DNA from: a virus
DNA: 43,727 bases
IMG/VR virus record: IMGVR_UViG_3300046461_000050
Coordinates: 1-43,727 of that record
Direction: 5' to 3' (one strand)
The position numbers and the translations under genes were made by a program. Positions 7,415 to 15,028 of this stretch are shown piece by piece (position 1 is the stretch's first letter; the number at the start of each line of letters is the position of its first letter). The notes beneath the pieces are model-generated. The model worked only from the letters and a program-made list of their open reading frames with translations, searched no databases and was not told the DNA's origin.

Positions 7415-8251
7415 TTACGCCGGGCCCCAGGGATCGCCGCTCGTGCCGGCCCCGTCGACCGTGACGGTATTGATCGCCGTGACGTTGGACGCGACGCGAT
7501 TGCTCCCGTCAAATGTCAGCTTGTCCGTTTTCACCTTGATCGCGGCGACTTCGGTATCGACGAAGCCGGAGACCGTTGCGAGGCTCGAGGCCACCGCCGC
7601 CACGCTCGCCGCGGTCGCCAGCGCCGCATCCGCGATCGCTGTGTCCGCTTCGGCGTTGACTTGCGCCGCGCTCAGATCGTTGAATCCGGTGACGCCCGTG
7701 CCCTTGGCGAGCGCGATATTCGCGCCCGACGTCAACACACGCGAGACAGCCGACCACACCGCAGAAGCCACGCCAGCCGCTGAGGCGCCGATCGTGGTAA
7801 TCAGCCCTTGCAAGCTCGCCTCGAGCGCCACTGCGCCGGCCGACAGGTTGTCGAGGTAGCCCGCGCGCGTGGACGACAGGCGCGAAAGCAACGTCGTAAC
7901 GCCGGCCGAATCACCAGGCGCCGAGGCCGCGAAAATCATGTCGTACGCCGCCTCTTCGAGCACGACGTACGTGCCGAACACCGGCAGCGCACCAGCCACG
8001 ACGACGGAATAGAACAGCTCGCCGATGTTCGCGGTATCCGTCGCGTCGAACGTCAGCGAATAGACGCCGTTGACTTCATGCGTCCCGCCTCCGCTGTTTT
8101 TGTTCGACAGGCTCGTCCCGTTCGCGCGTAGCTTGACGTCGGTATTGGCGATCGTCAGCCCCGTTTCGGCCGTTTTGAAATCCGTATCATCGACGAACGG
8201 TCCGATCGCCCGCGCCTGGCTGGCTGTCGACTGTCTCAGGTATCCGTTCAT
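7415..8251 (-). CDS. Putative tail fibre/structural protein
   Basis: A 278-residue protein. Residues 1-105 form a beta-rich domain with a THEVNGVYSL motif, which matches the THEGNGYHTY part of the gene at 24585-25496. After residue 110 it becomes Ala/Val/Thr-rich and helical with VWSAV and repeated A-x-A runs, like a fibre shaft. The shared head domain suggests a paralogue of the tail-block protein. It lies between genes for other secreted or adhesive-looking proteins. Confidence 0.6.
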   Translation of the reverse strand: MNGYLRQSTASQARAIGPFVDDTDFKTAETGLTIANTDVKLRANGTSLSNKNSGGGTHEVNGVYSLTFDATDTANIGELFYSVVVAGALPVFGTYVVLEEAAYDMIFAASAPGDSAGVTTLLSRLSSTRAGYLDNLSAGAVALEASLQGLITTIGASAAGVASAVWSAVSRVLTSGANIALAKGTGVTGFNDLSAAQVNAEADTAIADAALATAASVAAVASSLATVSGFVDTEVAAIKVKTDKLTFDGSNRVASNVTAINTVTVDGAGTSGDPWGPA

Positions 8252-8254
8252 CGC

Positions 8255-8941
8255 TTACGCTCCCCGCAGGCGAGCGTAATAGCCCGCCGGTTTACCGCCG
8301 CCCGTGCCCGCCAATTTGAACGTCACCACAGAGGCGATGTAGATGGCGCCGTCTGTGTTCAAAGTCGTTTCGACCGGATCGGTTGCCGCCGTGACCTTTG
8401 AACAGAGGAACGCGCGGGCGCCGGTATGACCGCTGCCGATCTGATTCCCATTGGCGGGCGCTGTGAATCCATTGGTTAGAAACGTGAAATTCGTGGTCCC
8501 AGATCCGTCGAGATTGAACATCGCGATCGCCAGCTCGATCGCGTCGGCCAGCACGCCTGTCGTCCCTGATGAGCATGACGATCCGCTTGTAAAATTCTGT
8601 GTCGCCGACTGATCGACCGGTGATGCCGTGAGCCCGGCCAGTTCCAGCACAAACATCCCGGCCGGCTGCACATTGCCCCAGGCCAACCGAAACAACGTGC
8701 TTCCTCCGGCGACGGCTTCGGCGATATACCACCGCTGTAAATTTCCGGCGTTGTCGTGATCGATGATGCCGACCAGCGCGTCGCCGTCGGTTTGGCTCAT
8801 GCCGCCGAATCCCGCCAACGAACTGCCGCCCTGGAAACCCAGGACAACCGTATTCCCCGGCGATACATCAATCGTCGCCGACAGCTCGACATCGCCGCCA
8901 AACGTTTCGTTCCAGACCGCCTGAATCAACGGATCCGGCAT
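8255..8941 (-). CDS. Putative beta-sandwich virion protein
   Basis: A 228-residue, Gly/Thr/Ser-rich, almost all-beta protein, starting MPDPLIQAVWNE after GAGGTAA. Two cysteines close together (SSCSSG near 121-125) may form a disulphide. Composition and lack of catalytic motifs fit an adhesion, decoration or fibre-tip domain. It sits in the second structural block. Confidence 0.55.
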   Translation of the reverse strand: MPDPLIQAVWNETFGGDVELSATIDVSPGNTVVLGFQGGSSLAGFGGMSQTDGDALVGIIDHDNAGNLQRWYIAEAVAGGSTLFRLAWGNVQPAGMFVLELAGLTASPVDQSATQNFTSGSSCSSGTTGVLADAIELAIAMFNLDGSGTTNFTFLTNGFTAPANGNQIGSGHTGARAFLCSKVTAATDPVETTLNTDGAIYIASVVTFKLAGTGGGKPAGYYARLRGA

Positions 8942-8947
8942 CGATCG

Positions 8948-9400
8948 TTACCTCACCCCATGTTGCAGCGCCGCCGACGGGCAGATCGTGATCGTCCCGG
9001 TGCCGGTGATGTCGCCGACCTCTGAAACGGCCTTCATCAAGACGGAGACCGTTGTCGGTGTCGGGCCATATGTGATCGTCACGGTGTGGCCGCCGACGGT
9101 TTGAAACAGGATCGGTGTGGACGAAAAGTAGAGCACTTGGCCGGTTGCGCTCAGATCGTTCGGCGCCTCGAGATGTTGCCCGTATTGATTGTAGCCGTAG
9201 CGGACGAGCGGCCCGGCCACCGGCACCGGGACGCCGTCCACCGCAATCGACCGGATCCGCAGATCGGTGAGCGGCGGCCCGCAGAAGGGCACGCCGATCG
9301 CGACGCCAATGCAGGGATCGTGCACCCGATGCGCGTAATCGCACCAGTGCGCGCCCTGCATGGCCCCGATCGCCGTCGACAACGCCAGAAGTGCCCACAT
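8948..9400 (-). CDS. Putative exported beta-rich protein
   Basis: A 150-residue protein. The N-terminus MWALLALSTAIGAMQGA is a short hydrophobic signal-like segment. It is followed by a Cys-containing region (HWCDY, HDPCIG, PFCGPP) and then beta-rich sequence. Spacing to both neighbours is 6-7 bases. It may be exported with the preceding secreted protein. Function is unknown. Confidence 0.55.
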   Translation of the reverse strand: MWALLALSTAIGAMQGAHWCDYAHRVHDPCIGVAIGVPFCGPPLTDLRIRSIAVDGVPVPVAGPLVRYGYNQYGQHLEAPNDLSATGQVLYFSSTPILFQTVGGHTVTITYGPTPTTVSVLMKAVSEVGDITGTGTITICPSAALQHGVR

Positions 9401-9406
9401 CGGCGG

Positions 9407-9922
9407 TTACTTGTAGATGCGGCCGTTCGTCGGAGATCCGGGCGGCCCGAGTTTCACCGGATCAACTGCGTCGAAAGGGATCGACGTTGTGGCCCCCACC
9501 TGTTTTGTTGAGGAATTCGTGCCGTCTGGATTCAGGGCGTAATTCCACGGCGTGATCCCCAGTGTATGCGCGCCTTTCGAGACGCCTGACGGCATGGCGT
9601 AGAGATACGGGATCTTGCCCGCATTCGTGCCGCCCACGCACGCCGGCCCAGAGGTCGGGACGAAATCGACCGCCGGCCCGCTGTCGAGCGTGTAGGTAAA
9701 GCCGTTGATCCGCTCCGGGACGAGCGTGGGATCGGACGGCGAGGCCGGCACCGTCGCCGCTTGCAACCATGTCACGGTGTAGGGCTTGGCCGACGTCACC
9801 ACATACGGAGGCGTCCCAGGAAGACAGGCCTCGGTCAGACTCGGCGCCTGTGCGCTCGACAGGCACGAGAGGCCGAGCACCATCAGCAACGCCAACGCGA
9901 TCCGTACTCCGGTCGATTTCAT
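9407..9922 (-). CDS. Signal-peptide protein from an internal start
   Basis: Internal initiation at ATG 9922 has the strong ribosome-binding site AAAGGGGAG. It would give a 171-residue product opening with a classical signal peptide (MKST...ALALLMVLGL, then SSAQA as a cleavage-site-like end). The mature part is Pro/Gly/Thr-rich and beta-like. The same frame is open upstream into a zinc-finger segment. I consider the exported form the main product because a signal peptide in the middle of a protein would make little sense. Confidence 0.65.
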   Translation of the reverse strand: MKSTGVRIALALLMVLGLSCLSSAQAPSLTEACLPGTPPYVVTSAKPYTVTWLQAATVPASPSDPTLVPERINGFTYTLDSGPAVDFVPTSGPACVGGTNAGKIPYLYAMPSGVSKGAHTLGITPWNYALNPDGTNSSTKQVGATTSIPFDAVDPVKLGPPGSPTNGRIYK

Positions 9923-10156
9923 GCGCTCCCCTTTCAGGTTGTCGAGATAGGCCCGGATGATCCTGAGCTGTTCGTCGCGAATGCGACGGTGATGGACGTT
10001 GTTGCTCGGCGACGGCACCCGATACTGCGTCGGATTGTGCGCCGGCACGTCGACGCCGCGCGCGTGGATCATGCGGCAGGTATTGGAGCAATGCGCGGCG
10101 CCGCGCCGCTTGCACCGCTCGCCGCATCCAGGCCTGTCACAGATCGGCATTGACAT
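9407..10156 (-). CDS. Long in-frame form: Cys-rich finger fused to the exported protein
   Basis: From ATG 10156 the frame encodes a cysteine-rich finger (CDRPGCGERC...CSNTC, residues 6-27), a basic linker and a helix (EQLRIIRAYLDNLKGER). It then runs without a stop into the signal peptide that begins at residue 79. Either the phage uses two nested starts, or a stop between two genes has been lost by mutation or a sequence error. The finger part alone looks like a small zinc-binding phage protein. Confidence 0.4.
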   Translation of the reverse strand: MSMPICDRPGCGERCKRRGAAHCSNTCRMIHARGVDVPAHNPTQYRVPSPSNNVHHRRIRDEQLRIIRAYLDNLKGERMKSTGVRIALALLMVLGLSCLSSAQAPSLTEACLPGTPPYVVTSAKPYTVTWLQAATVPASPSDPTLVPERINGFTYTLDSGPAVDFVPTSGPACVGGTNAGKIPYLYAMPSGVSKGAHTLGITPWNYALNPDGTNSSTKQVGATTSIPFDAVDPVKLGPPGSPTNGRIYK

Positions 10157-10484
10157 CTGAGGCGCCCACAGTATAGCCGAGCCAAAACCAGACCGTGACA
10201 GCTTTTCCGAAATCGCCGACGCGCTCGCCGGCTTTGCCGATGATCCCATCCTCCACGAGCGCGTTGCGGAGCGAGCAAATCGACTGCACCGGGACGATAC
10301 ACGCACACGCCTTCGACAGCTCGCGGGAGGCCTCCGGATCGGTCAGTCCGGCCGCGCCGGCCGCACGATAGACGGCCATGAGCGCCGCGGCCTTCGCCCC
10401 GCGATTGCGACCGGCTGTTACCGCGGCTTTGTAGGACGTGTGGCTCCGGCGCGCGAACGGTAAACGCTGTTCTGTGAACGGCAT
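10137..10484 (-). CDS. Putative winged-helix protein
   Basis: A 115-residue protein starting directly after the previous stop. Residues 30-100 show a possible winged-helix pattern: a helix (AALMAVYRAAG), TDPEASRELSKAC, CSLRNALVEDGIIGKAGER, then a wing-like strand (KAVTVWFWLGY). That is typical of phage regulators placed among DNA-metabolism genes. No close family is recalled. Confidence 0.55.
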   Translation of the reverse strand: MPFTEQRLPFARRSHTSYKAAVTAGRNRGAKAAALMAVYRAAGAAGLTDPEASRELSKACACIVPVQSICSLRNALVEDGIIGKAGERVGDFGKAVTVWFWLGYTVGASDVNADL

Positions 10485-11069
10485 TCATGCACCTCGAACC
10501 ATTGCGATTAGGACATCACGAAACGCAAGCGGCGTCGCTTTTGCCTCGCGTTTGCTTAATTGCCCGATTCCAAGCGCCGCGAGTTGTGCGCGCGGCCTGT
10601 CTGCGCTGATCCATGCTTCGGGCGCCGGACCATAGCCCCACTTGAGCGCATGCGGATCTAAACCGTAGGCATAAAGCCACGTCGCCTTACGCGCTCTGTG
10701 GCCGTAGTGTCTTTGCTCGACGTGCGCGACCCATCCGCCGCAGATCGCCCGCTGCCATCCGCCGCCAGGACTCGGCCTCGGCAATCCAAACGTCTTCCAC
10801 GCGAGCGTCAGTGCAGGATGCTCCAACACGCCGCCCCATGTCCGCACAGCGCGAAGTGCTGCCTCGAAACAACCTCCGTCGTCACCGACGCGATGGCCGT
10901 AGCGTCTCTGATTCACTGGCGCCATTTGGCACCAGCGATCACACGGCGGATGTGCGATCACGCGCCACGGCCCGTTGTAGAGCCTGGCATCACGCTTCAA
11001 ATCCCACAGGTCGATCCCTTGGACACCCACATAGATGCCGTTCGATTCGACGAAAAGGGCCGCGATCAC
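10485..11069 (-). CDS. Dcm-like cytosine methyltransferase-related protein
   Basis: A 194-residue protein. It opens with a strand (MIAALFVESNGIY), then AHPPCDRWC near 39-47, where PPC resembles the catalytic PC of C5-cytosine methyltransferases. VRTWGGVLEHPAL near 74-86 and RARKATWLYAYG near 125-136 follow. This layout recurs in phage proteins thought to derive from Dcm-type enzymes, but the protein is about half usual length and lacks a visible ENV-type motif. Activity is therefore uncertain. Confidence 0.55.
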   Translation of the reverse strand: MIAALFVESNGIYVGVQGIDLWDLKRDARLYNGPWRVIAHPPCDRWCQMAPVNQRRYGHRVGDDGGCFEAALRAVRTWGGVLEHPALTLAWKTFGLPRPSPGGGWQRAICGGWVAHVEQRHYGHRARKATWLYAYGLDPHALKWGYGPAPEAWISADRPRAQLAALGIGQLSKREAKATPLAFRDVLIAMVRGA

Positions 11070-11329
11070 GCTTCCTCTTCGTCCTCGGCCTCTAGCAACG
11101 GCAGGACGGTTCCCTCGCGGATCGCCGTCCGGAGTTGCGCGACAGACTTCTCGCGGTATTCCTTCGACGTCTTCAGGTCCGACTTGAGACGGAAGATGTC
11201 CTCGTCGGCCCGCTGGATCGACAACTCGAGCTGCCGCAGGTTCGCGACGTACTCAGACGGCGCCTGTACTTCGCCGCTTCGATCGTTCACTATCGATTCG
11301 CTGTCGAGCGTCACTCTCAAGCCATCCAT
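11066..11329 (-). CDS. Small coiled-coil protein
   Basis: An 87-residue protein. Residues 28-70 are a heptad-rich helix (LRQLELSIQRADEDIFRLKSD), and the C-terminus is very acidic (EAEDEEEA). The ATG at 11329 lies inside the end of rusA, and the stop overlaps the next start (ATGA). Its partner is unknown. It could be an accessory of the recombination genes it sits among. Confidence 0.6.
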   Translation of the reverse strand: MDGLRVTLDSESIVNDRSGEVQAPSEYVANLRQLELSIQRADEDIFRLKSDLKTSKEYREKSVAQLRTAIREGTVLPLLEAEDEEEA

Positions 11330-11778
11330 AACGCCGGCCTTTCCTGTTGGCAAATCACGATCGCGGCGCGTGGATATTCGCCGTCGCGACAGTAGCGTTT
11401 TCGCGCGATCAGTAGCGTGACCTGCGAATCATCGACCCAGACCACACCCGTGAGCGCATCCTTCACCGCGCGCGCGAGCTTGTCCGCATCCGGCTTCGTG
11501 ACGTGCGGGACGTCGACCGGTGCGTATTTCTTCGTCTGATATTTCAACGGCCGAGGGAGGTAAAACGTCACGTCGATCGCCATCGGCGTAACTTCGCTGA
11601 AAGGCCTGAGTCCCTCGTGAGACATCGCCAGCGCCGCGACTTGCGCGATCGCGCGCTCCCAGGCTTTGCACTTGGCGTTATCGTTCGTCACGATGATCCG
11701 ATTCGAGCGCCGTGCTCGAAAGGCCTTCGTCGAGCCCTTAGGCTGGCTCACGCCGGCCACGGTAAAGGAGAGTGTCAT
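11317..11778 (-). CDS. rusA: RusA-like Holliday junction resolvase
   Basis: A 153-residue endonuclease that resolves four-way junctions during phage recombination and packaging. KPDADKL at 95-101 with Asp97/Asp99, then Asp107 and VDD at 115-117, supply the acidic cluster, followed by a basic RKRY near 126-129. This order is diagnostic of RusA. The start is fixed by an ATGA overlap with the Dam-like gene. Together with the putative annealing protein and the Cas4-like nuclease it suggests a phage recombination set. Confidence 0.88.
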   Translation of the reverse strand: MTLSFTVAGVSQPKGSTKAFRARRSNRIIVTNDNAKCKAWERAIAQVAALAMSHEGLRPFSEVTPMAIDVTFYLPRPLKYQTKKYAPVDVPHVTKPDADKLARAVKDALTGVVWVDDSQVTLLIARKRYCRDGEYPRAAIVICQQERPALWMA

Positions 11779-12248
11779 GGCCTGAACACCACCACCATCG
11801 AGGGGAAGGGCGCCGGATCCTTGCATCCGCCGAACTTCAACCGTCCCGGCAAAAATCGGACCTCGACGCCGGGCCTAGGCCGATGCGTCTCAGCATCCCA
11901 GATGTGCGCGTGAAACGCCTTCGTATCCGTTCGCGCCGGTAGGAGCATCACCACCGTCGCGCCGTTGCGCGCTTCCTCTGACGCCTTCGCGATAAACTTC
12001 GCCGCCTTGCCGCGACTATACGGCGGATTGACGAAGACGCGCGCCTCGGAGTAATCCCCGTCGTCGGACCAGTCGCACTCGAGCGCGTCGAAAATATGCT
12101 GACGAACCGGCAGGCCGTTGTGTGACGTGCAGGCGGCGTCAGTTGTAAATCGAAACTCCGCATTCAATGCCGCAAAAAACTCGGGCGGCGTGCTCCATTC
12201 GTCCGACTTGGAGCTGAACATCAACGCAGTATTCACCGTTTCCCCCAT
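11775..12248 (-). CDS. Phage-type DNA N6-adenine methyltransferase
   Basis: A 157-residue protein of the phage Dam family. The N-terminal EWSTPPEFFAALN at 17-29 and FTTDAACT at 34-41 precede the catalytic NPPYS at 74-78 (a DPPY-type motif). It ends with a V-x-FLPGRLKF strand. It would methylate adenine in a short site, probably to shield phage DNA from host restriction. It is one of at least three genes here that could modify phage DNA. Confidence 0.88.
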   Translation of the reverse strand: MGETVNTALMFSSKSDEWSTPPEFFAALNAEFRFTTDAACTSHNGLPVRQHIFDALECDWSDDGDYSEARVFVNPPYSRGKAAKFIAKASEEARNGATVVMLLPARTDTKAFHAHIWDAETHRPRPGVEVRFLPGRLKFGGCKDPAPFPSMVVVFRP

Positions 12249-12258
12249 CGCGTGCTGC

Positions 12259-12894
12259 TCACGACGCGACCGCCTTCCGAATCTTCCCGACGTGCTCGCG
12301 TTGGTTCTGGCATGAATCGGCGTGCAGTTCGTGGCATTCGGCCATCCAGGCGCGCATGGCGTTGTAGGTCGGATTCGAGGCCGAGTGTTTTCCGGTTTTG
12401 GTCCGGTCGACAGACGCGCGCGACGCGCGCTCTTGTACTTCAGAAGATGAAGATGAAGATGAAGATGAAGAGCTTTTTTCGGCTAACCCGCGGCTTTGCT
12501 GTTGATAACCCGCGGCTTTCCCGCGGCTTTGCTGCGGCCTACCTCCCTTCAATCCGTTTAATTGCATGGCGCGTCTATACTTACGCTGCTTGCGTCGTTC
12601 TTCGTCTAACCGCTTGTGTTGCCAGCGGCCGGATCCGTCGAGATAAAAGCACGGCGAGATTGCCGGAGACAGTTGATCAAAATGTTCGCGCGTGATCGCG
12701 AGTGCGCGTGCAATCCGATCCGGATCGGCGGCGGGAATCCCGTGCTCGTTCCAGCAGAGCGCCAGCAGTTTTACGTAGGCCCCGAATTCCTCCAGCGTCA
12801 TCGCTAGGACGTTGAAGTCGGCGAGGATGTCTTGTGCGTAGAATTGGAAGGCGGGCGCCTTGCCTTTGGGCGTGCTAGGATTGCGATCAGCCAT
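12259..12894 (-). CDS. DUF1376-type replication-associated protein
   Basis: A 211-residue protein. Residues 10-110 (APAFQFYAQDILAD..., then a helical winged-helix-like stretch and CFYLDGSGRWQHKRLDEE) match the DUF1376 domain of phage replication-initiation proteins. A basic linker with NGLKGGRP follows, then eleven consecutive serines, then a C-terminal helical end. The ATG at 12894 has GGGAG at good spacing. An in-frame ATG at 12999, coupled by ATGA to the upstream gene, would add 35 residues. It is the only replication-like gene seen. Confidence 0.75.
   Translation of the reverse strand: MADRNPSTPKGKAPAFQFYAQDILADFNVLAMTLEEFGAYVKLLALCWNEHGIPAADPDRIARALAITREHFDQLSPAISPCFYLDGSGRWQHKRLDEERRKQRKYRRAMQLNGLKGGRPQQSRGKAAGYQQQSRGLAEKSSSSSSSSSSSEVQERASRASVDRTKTGKHSASNPTYNAMRAWMAECHELHADSCQNQREHVGKIRKAVAS
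12436..12476 (-). repeat. Hexanucleotide tandem repeat coding for serine
   Basis: About five copies of GAAGAT on the plus strand (TCATCT on the coding strand) lie inside the DUF1376 gene and encode most of an eleven-serine tract. Units of six keep the reading frame, so copy-number change would alter linker length without breaking the gene. Confidence 0.8.
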
Positions 12895-12995
12895 TTCGGA
12901 CGACTCCCGATCGTCTGTGGTTAGGTGACGCCGGCCGTTGCTCGCGGCTGTCGTCACCGACACTTTACACGCCTCCGGCTGGCCTTCGCAAGCCT
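12895..12995. other. Short gap, or N-terminal extension of the DUF1376 protein
   Basis: If the DUF1376 protein starts at 12894 these 101 bases are non-coding. If it starts at ATG 12999 they encode a 35-residue N-terminal extension. No promoter or hairpin stands out. Confidence 0.4.
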
Positions 12996-13241
12996 TCATC
13001 GATATAACCAAATGTCCGGCACCATATGCGCTCGAGGCCGCATGCGGGGCACCTGGCCGAGCGCCAGTGTCGTAAACCCGACCCGCGACGGGCCGATCCA
13101 CCACGACACAGGCGCGGCGTTGCCTCGACTGACACGCTCGAATTCGGGGATTTCAGGGAGTGCCCATCGCGGATCGTCGGAGGTTTCGTCGCCGTCTTTC
13201 AAGAGCCCGATCGTGCCGTTCCGCCTGATCCCGTTCCCCAT
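12996..13241 (-). CDS. Small hypothetical protein
   Basis: An 81-residue frame starting at ATG 13241 with a G-rich ribosome-binding site upstream. It has a plausible beta-rich C-terminus (WWIGPSRVGFTTLALG) but no recognised domain. It lies 20 bases after the methyltransferase. Its TGA overlaps an ATG in frame with the DUF1376 gene. Confidence 0.5.
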   Translation of the reverse strand: MGNGIRRNGTIGLLKDGDETSDDPRWALPEIPEFERVSRGNAAPVSWWIGPSRVGFTTLALGQVPRMRPRAHMVPDIWLYR

Positions 13242-13260
13242 GCTCGGCCCCCGTTCGTGG

Positions 13261-14328
13261 TTACGCTGTTCGTTCCGTCGCGAATAACGGTGCTACCGCT
13301 CCGATGCGCTTGCGTGCCAGTTCCACATAGACCGGATTCAATTCGCACCCGATGAAATCGCGATTATTGCGTACCGAGACAGCGCCCGTCGTGCCACTCC
13401 CGGCGAACGGATCGAGCACCAGATCGCCAGGACGTGAGCCGGCCAGAATGCACGGCAGGATCAGATCCTCGGGGAACGTGGCGAAGTGGGCCTCGGCGTA
13501 GGGTTGTGTGGCGACATGCCAAACGCTCCTTTTGTTGCGGATGTCAGACATTAAAAACTCGCGGTAATACCCACCAAGTGCGGCCTTTGCTTCGTTTGCT
13601 AACCGTTGCGTATCATGCGCGTTTTTCAGGTACCCAGACTGCGTAGATTGCGCCTTTCCTGCATCCGACACACCGCACGAACGGATCGCCTTGATGTGCT
13701 CGTCCGTCAAACCGGCAGCTTTCGACAGGTCTAACGCGCGCCGCTGCTGTGGGCGATCGGTTGTTCCAGTCGCCGACTCATAAATCGCCTGTGCGTCGTA
13801 GTAGTACCGCGCGCTTTTGCTCAGCAGGAAGATGTATTCGTGCGCCTTCGTCGGCCGGTCGGTGACGCTCTCTGGCATCGGATTGGGCTTCGACCAGATG
13901 ACGTCTGAGCGCAGATACCAGCCATCGGCCTGTAGCGCGAAGGCCACGCGCCAGGGGATGCCGACGAGATCCTTCGGCTTGAGGCCATGATCGAGCGCGC
14001 GTCCCACCATGCCGACGTTGCCGCGATTGCTGCCCTGTTTACCCTTGAATGCAGCGTCACTCCCGGCCACCCCGCCGCCTGCGTAGCTGTCGCCTAAATT
14101 AATCCACACCGTACCGTCATCCCGCAGCACGCGCCGCACCTCGCGGAACACCTCGACGAGCTGCGCCACGTAGGCGTCAGGCGTCGCCTCGAGCCCGATC
14201 TGTCCGTCGTGCCCGTAGTCCCGCAGGCCCCAGTACGGAGGCGAGGTCGCGCATGTCTGCACGCTGCCAGGCTCAAGCGTCGCGAGAGTGTCGCGCACAT
14301 CGCCGACGAGGATGCGCCATTCGCTCAC
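13261..14328 (-). CDS. DNA methyltransferase of the N4-cytosine/N6-adenine class
   Basis: A 355-residue enzyme. The catalytic TSPPYW is at 28-33 near the N-terminus, and the AdoMet-binding DPFAGSG lies near 306-312 at the C-terminus. This is the beta-type order, and the S-P-P-Y form is common in N4-cytosine enzymes. A target-recognition region of about 150 residues lies between them. It starts at GTG 14328, forming GTGA with the previous gene. No restriction partner is nearby, so it acts as an orphan, probably for protection of phage DNA. Confidence 0.9.
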   Translation of the reverse strand: MSEWRILVGDVRDTLATLEPGSVQTCATSPPYWGLRDYGHDGQIGLEATPDAYVAQLVEVFREVRRVLRDDGTVWINLGDSYAGGGVAGSDAAFKGKQGSNRGNVGMVGRALDHGLKPKDLVGIPWRVAFALQADGWYLRSDVIWSKPNPMPESVTDRPTKAHEYIFLLSKSARYYYDAQAIYESATGTTDRPQQRRALDLSKAAGLTDEHIKAIRSCGVSDAGKAQSTQSGYLKNAHDTQRLANEAKAALGGYYREFLMSDIRNKRSVWHVATQPYAEAHFATFPEDLILPCILAGSRPGDLVLDPFAGSGTTGAVSVRNNRDFIGCELNPVYVELARKRIGAVAPLFATERTA

Positions 14329-14696
14329 CTGTGAACCCGTCGACGTTGCGAACCAAAGGCGTGTGACGGCCCGGCGTCCTGGCCCTGTCGGCGTTCCGAC
14401 GCTTCCCGCTGACGCTCGCACAGGCGGCACCACAGGCGCCGGAGGCCTGATTCATCGTTCCCGCCATGAAAAACCCGCTCACAGTCCGCACAGACGGTCC
14501 GCGGGCCATCCGGCGACCAGTCAATCGGAGGCGGTCCGAATGTTTCCGGAATGTGCCACCCCTTACGAGGCCCTACAGATACGTAGACCTTGAAGAATTT
14601 GACGCCGGTTGATCCGTTCGTGCACTCGCGCACGTAGCCGACGTTCCCCTGTCCATCCTCGAGGCGATCGCCGTCGCAATAGTTCGGCGGTTTCAT
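14325..14696 (-). CDS. Zinc-finger-like hypothetical protein
   Basis: A 123-residue protein. The first 55 residues form a small beta domain (GDRLEDGQGNVGYVRE, FFKVYVSVG). A CADC pair near 69-72 and a CRLC pair near 90-93 suggest a zinc knuckle, and the C-terminus is basic. ATGA overlap fixes the start. It could bind DNA. It sits immediately before the methyltransferase in the operon and may work with it. Confidence 0.6.
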   Translation of the reverse strand: MKPPNYCDGDRLEDGQGNVGYVRECTNGSTGVKFFKVYVSVGPRKGWHIPETFGPPPIDWSPDGPRTVCADCERVFHGGNDESGLRRLWCRLCERQREASERRQGQDAGPSHAFGSQRRRVHR

Positions 14697-15028
14697 GGCG
14701 TCGGTGTCCCGTCAGGCTGAGACTGCGCAAGGGCGGCACGCAACTCGTCAGCGCAATATCGCTGTGGCCACTCGCCCGAAGCGCTCCACTTCGCCACCAG
14801 CGCCGTCAGCGCCTCGCGGAGTGCGGCACGCTCACGGCGCATGATGACGTTCGCACTTACCAATCGAGCCATATCTGTCCCAGGCTCGGGCAGCGGAACG
14901 CGCAATTCGCCAGCCGCCGCCTCCATATCGGCGCGGAGTGCGGCACAGCCCGCGCAGGGCTGCGCATGGCGCAGGGCATCCACAAGTGCCTCTGCATCGG
15001 TCATTCGCTTCGTCAGTCGGTCACTCAT
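14693..15028 (-). CDS. Hypothetical helical protein
   Basis: A 111-residue protein, mostly helical (MSDRLTKRMTDAEALVDALRH, then RRERAALREALTALVAKW near 70-87). A CAGC pair lies near 25-28. It overlaps the preceding gene by 8 bases and the next by ATGA. No family is recognised. Confidence 0.6.
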   Translation of the reverse strand: MSDRLTKRMTDAEALVDALRHAQPCAGCAALRADMEAAAGELRVPLPEPGTDMARLVSANVIMRRERAALREALTALVAKWSASGEWPQRYCADELRAALAQSQPDGTPTP

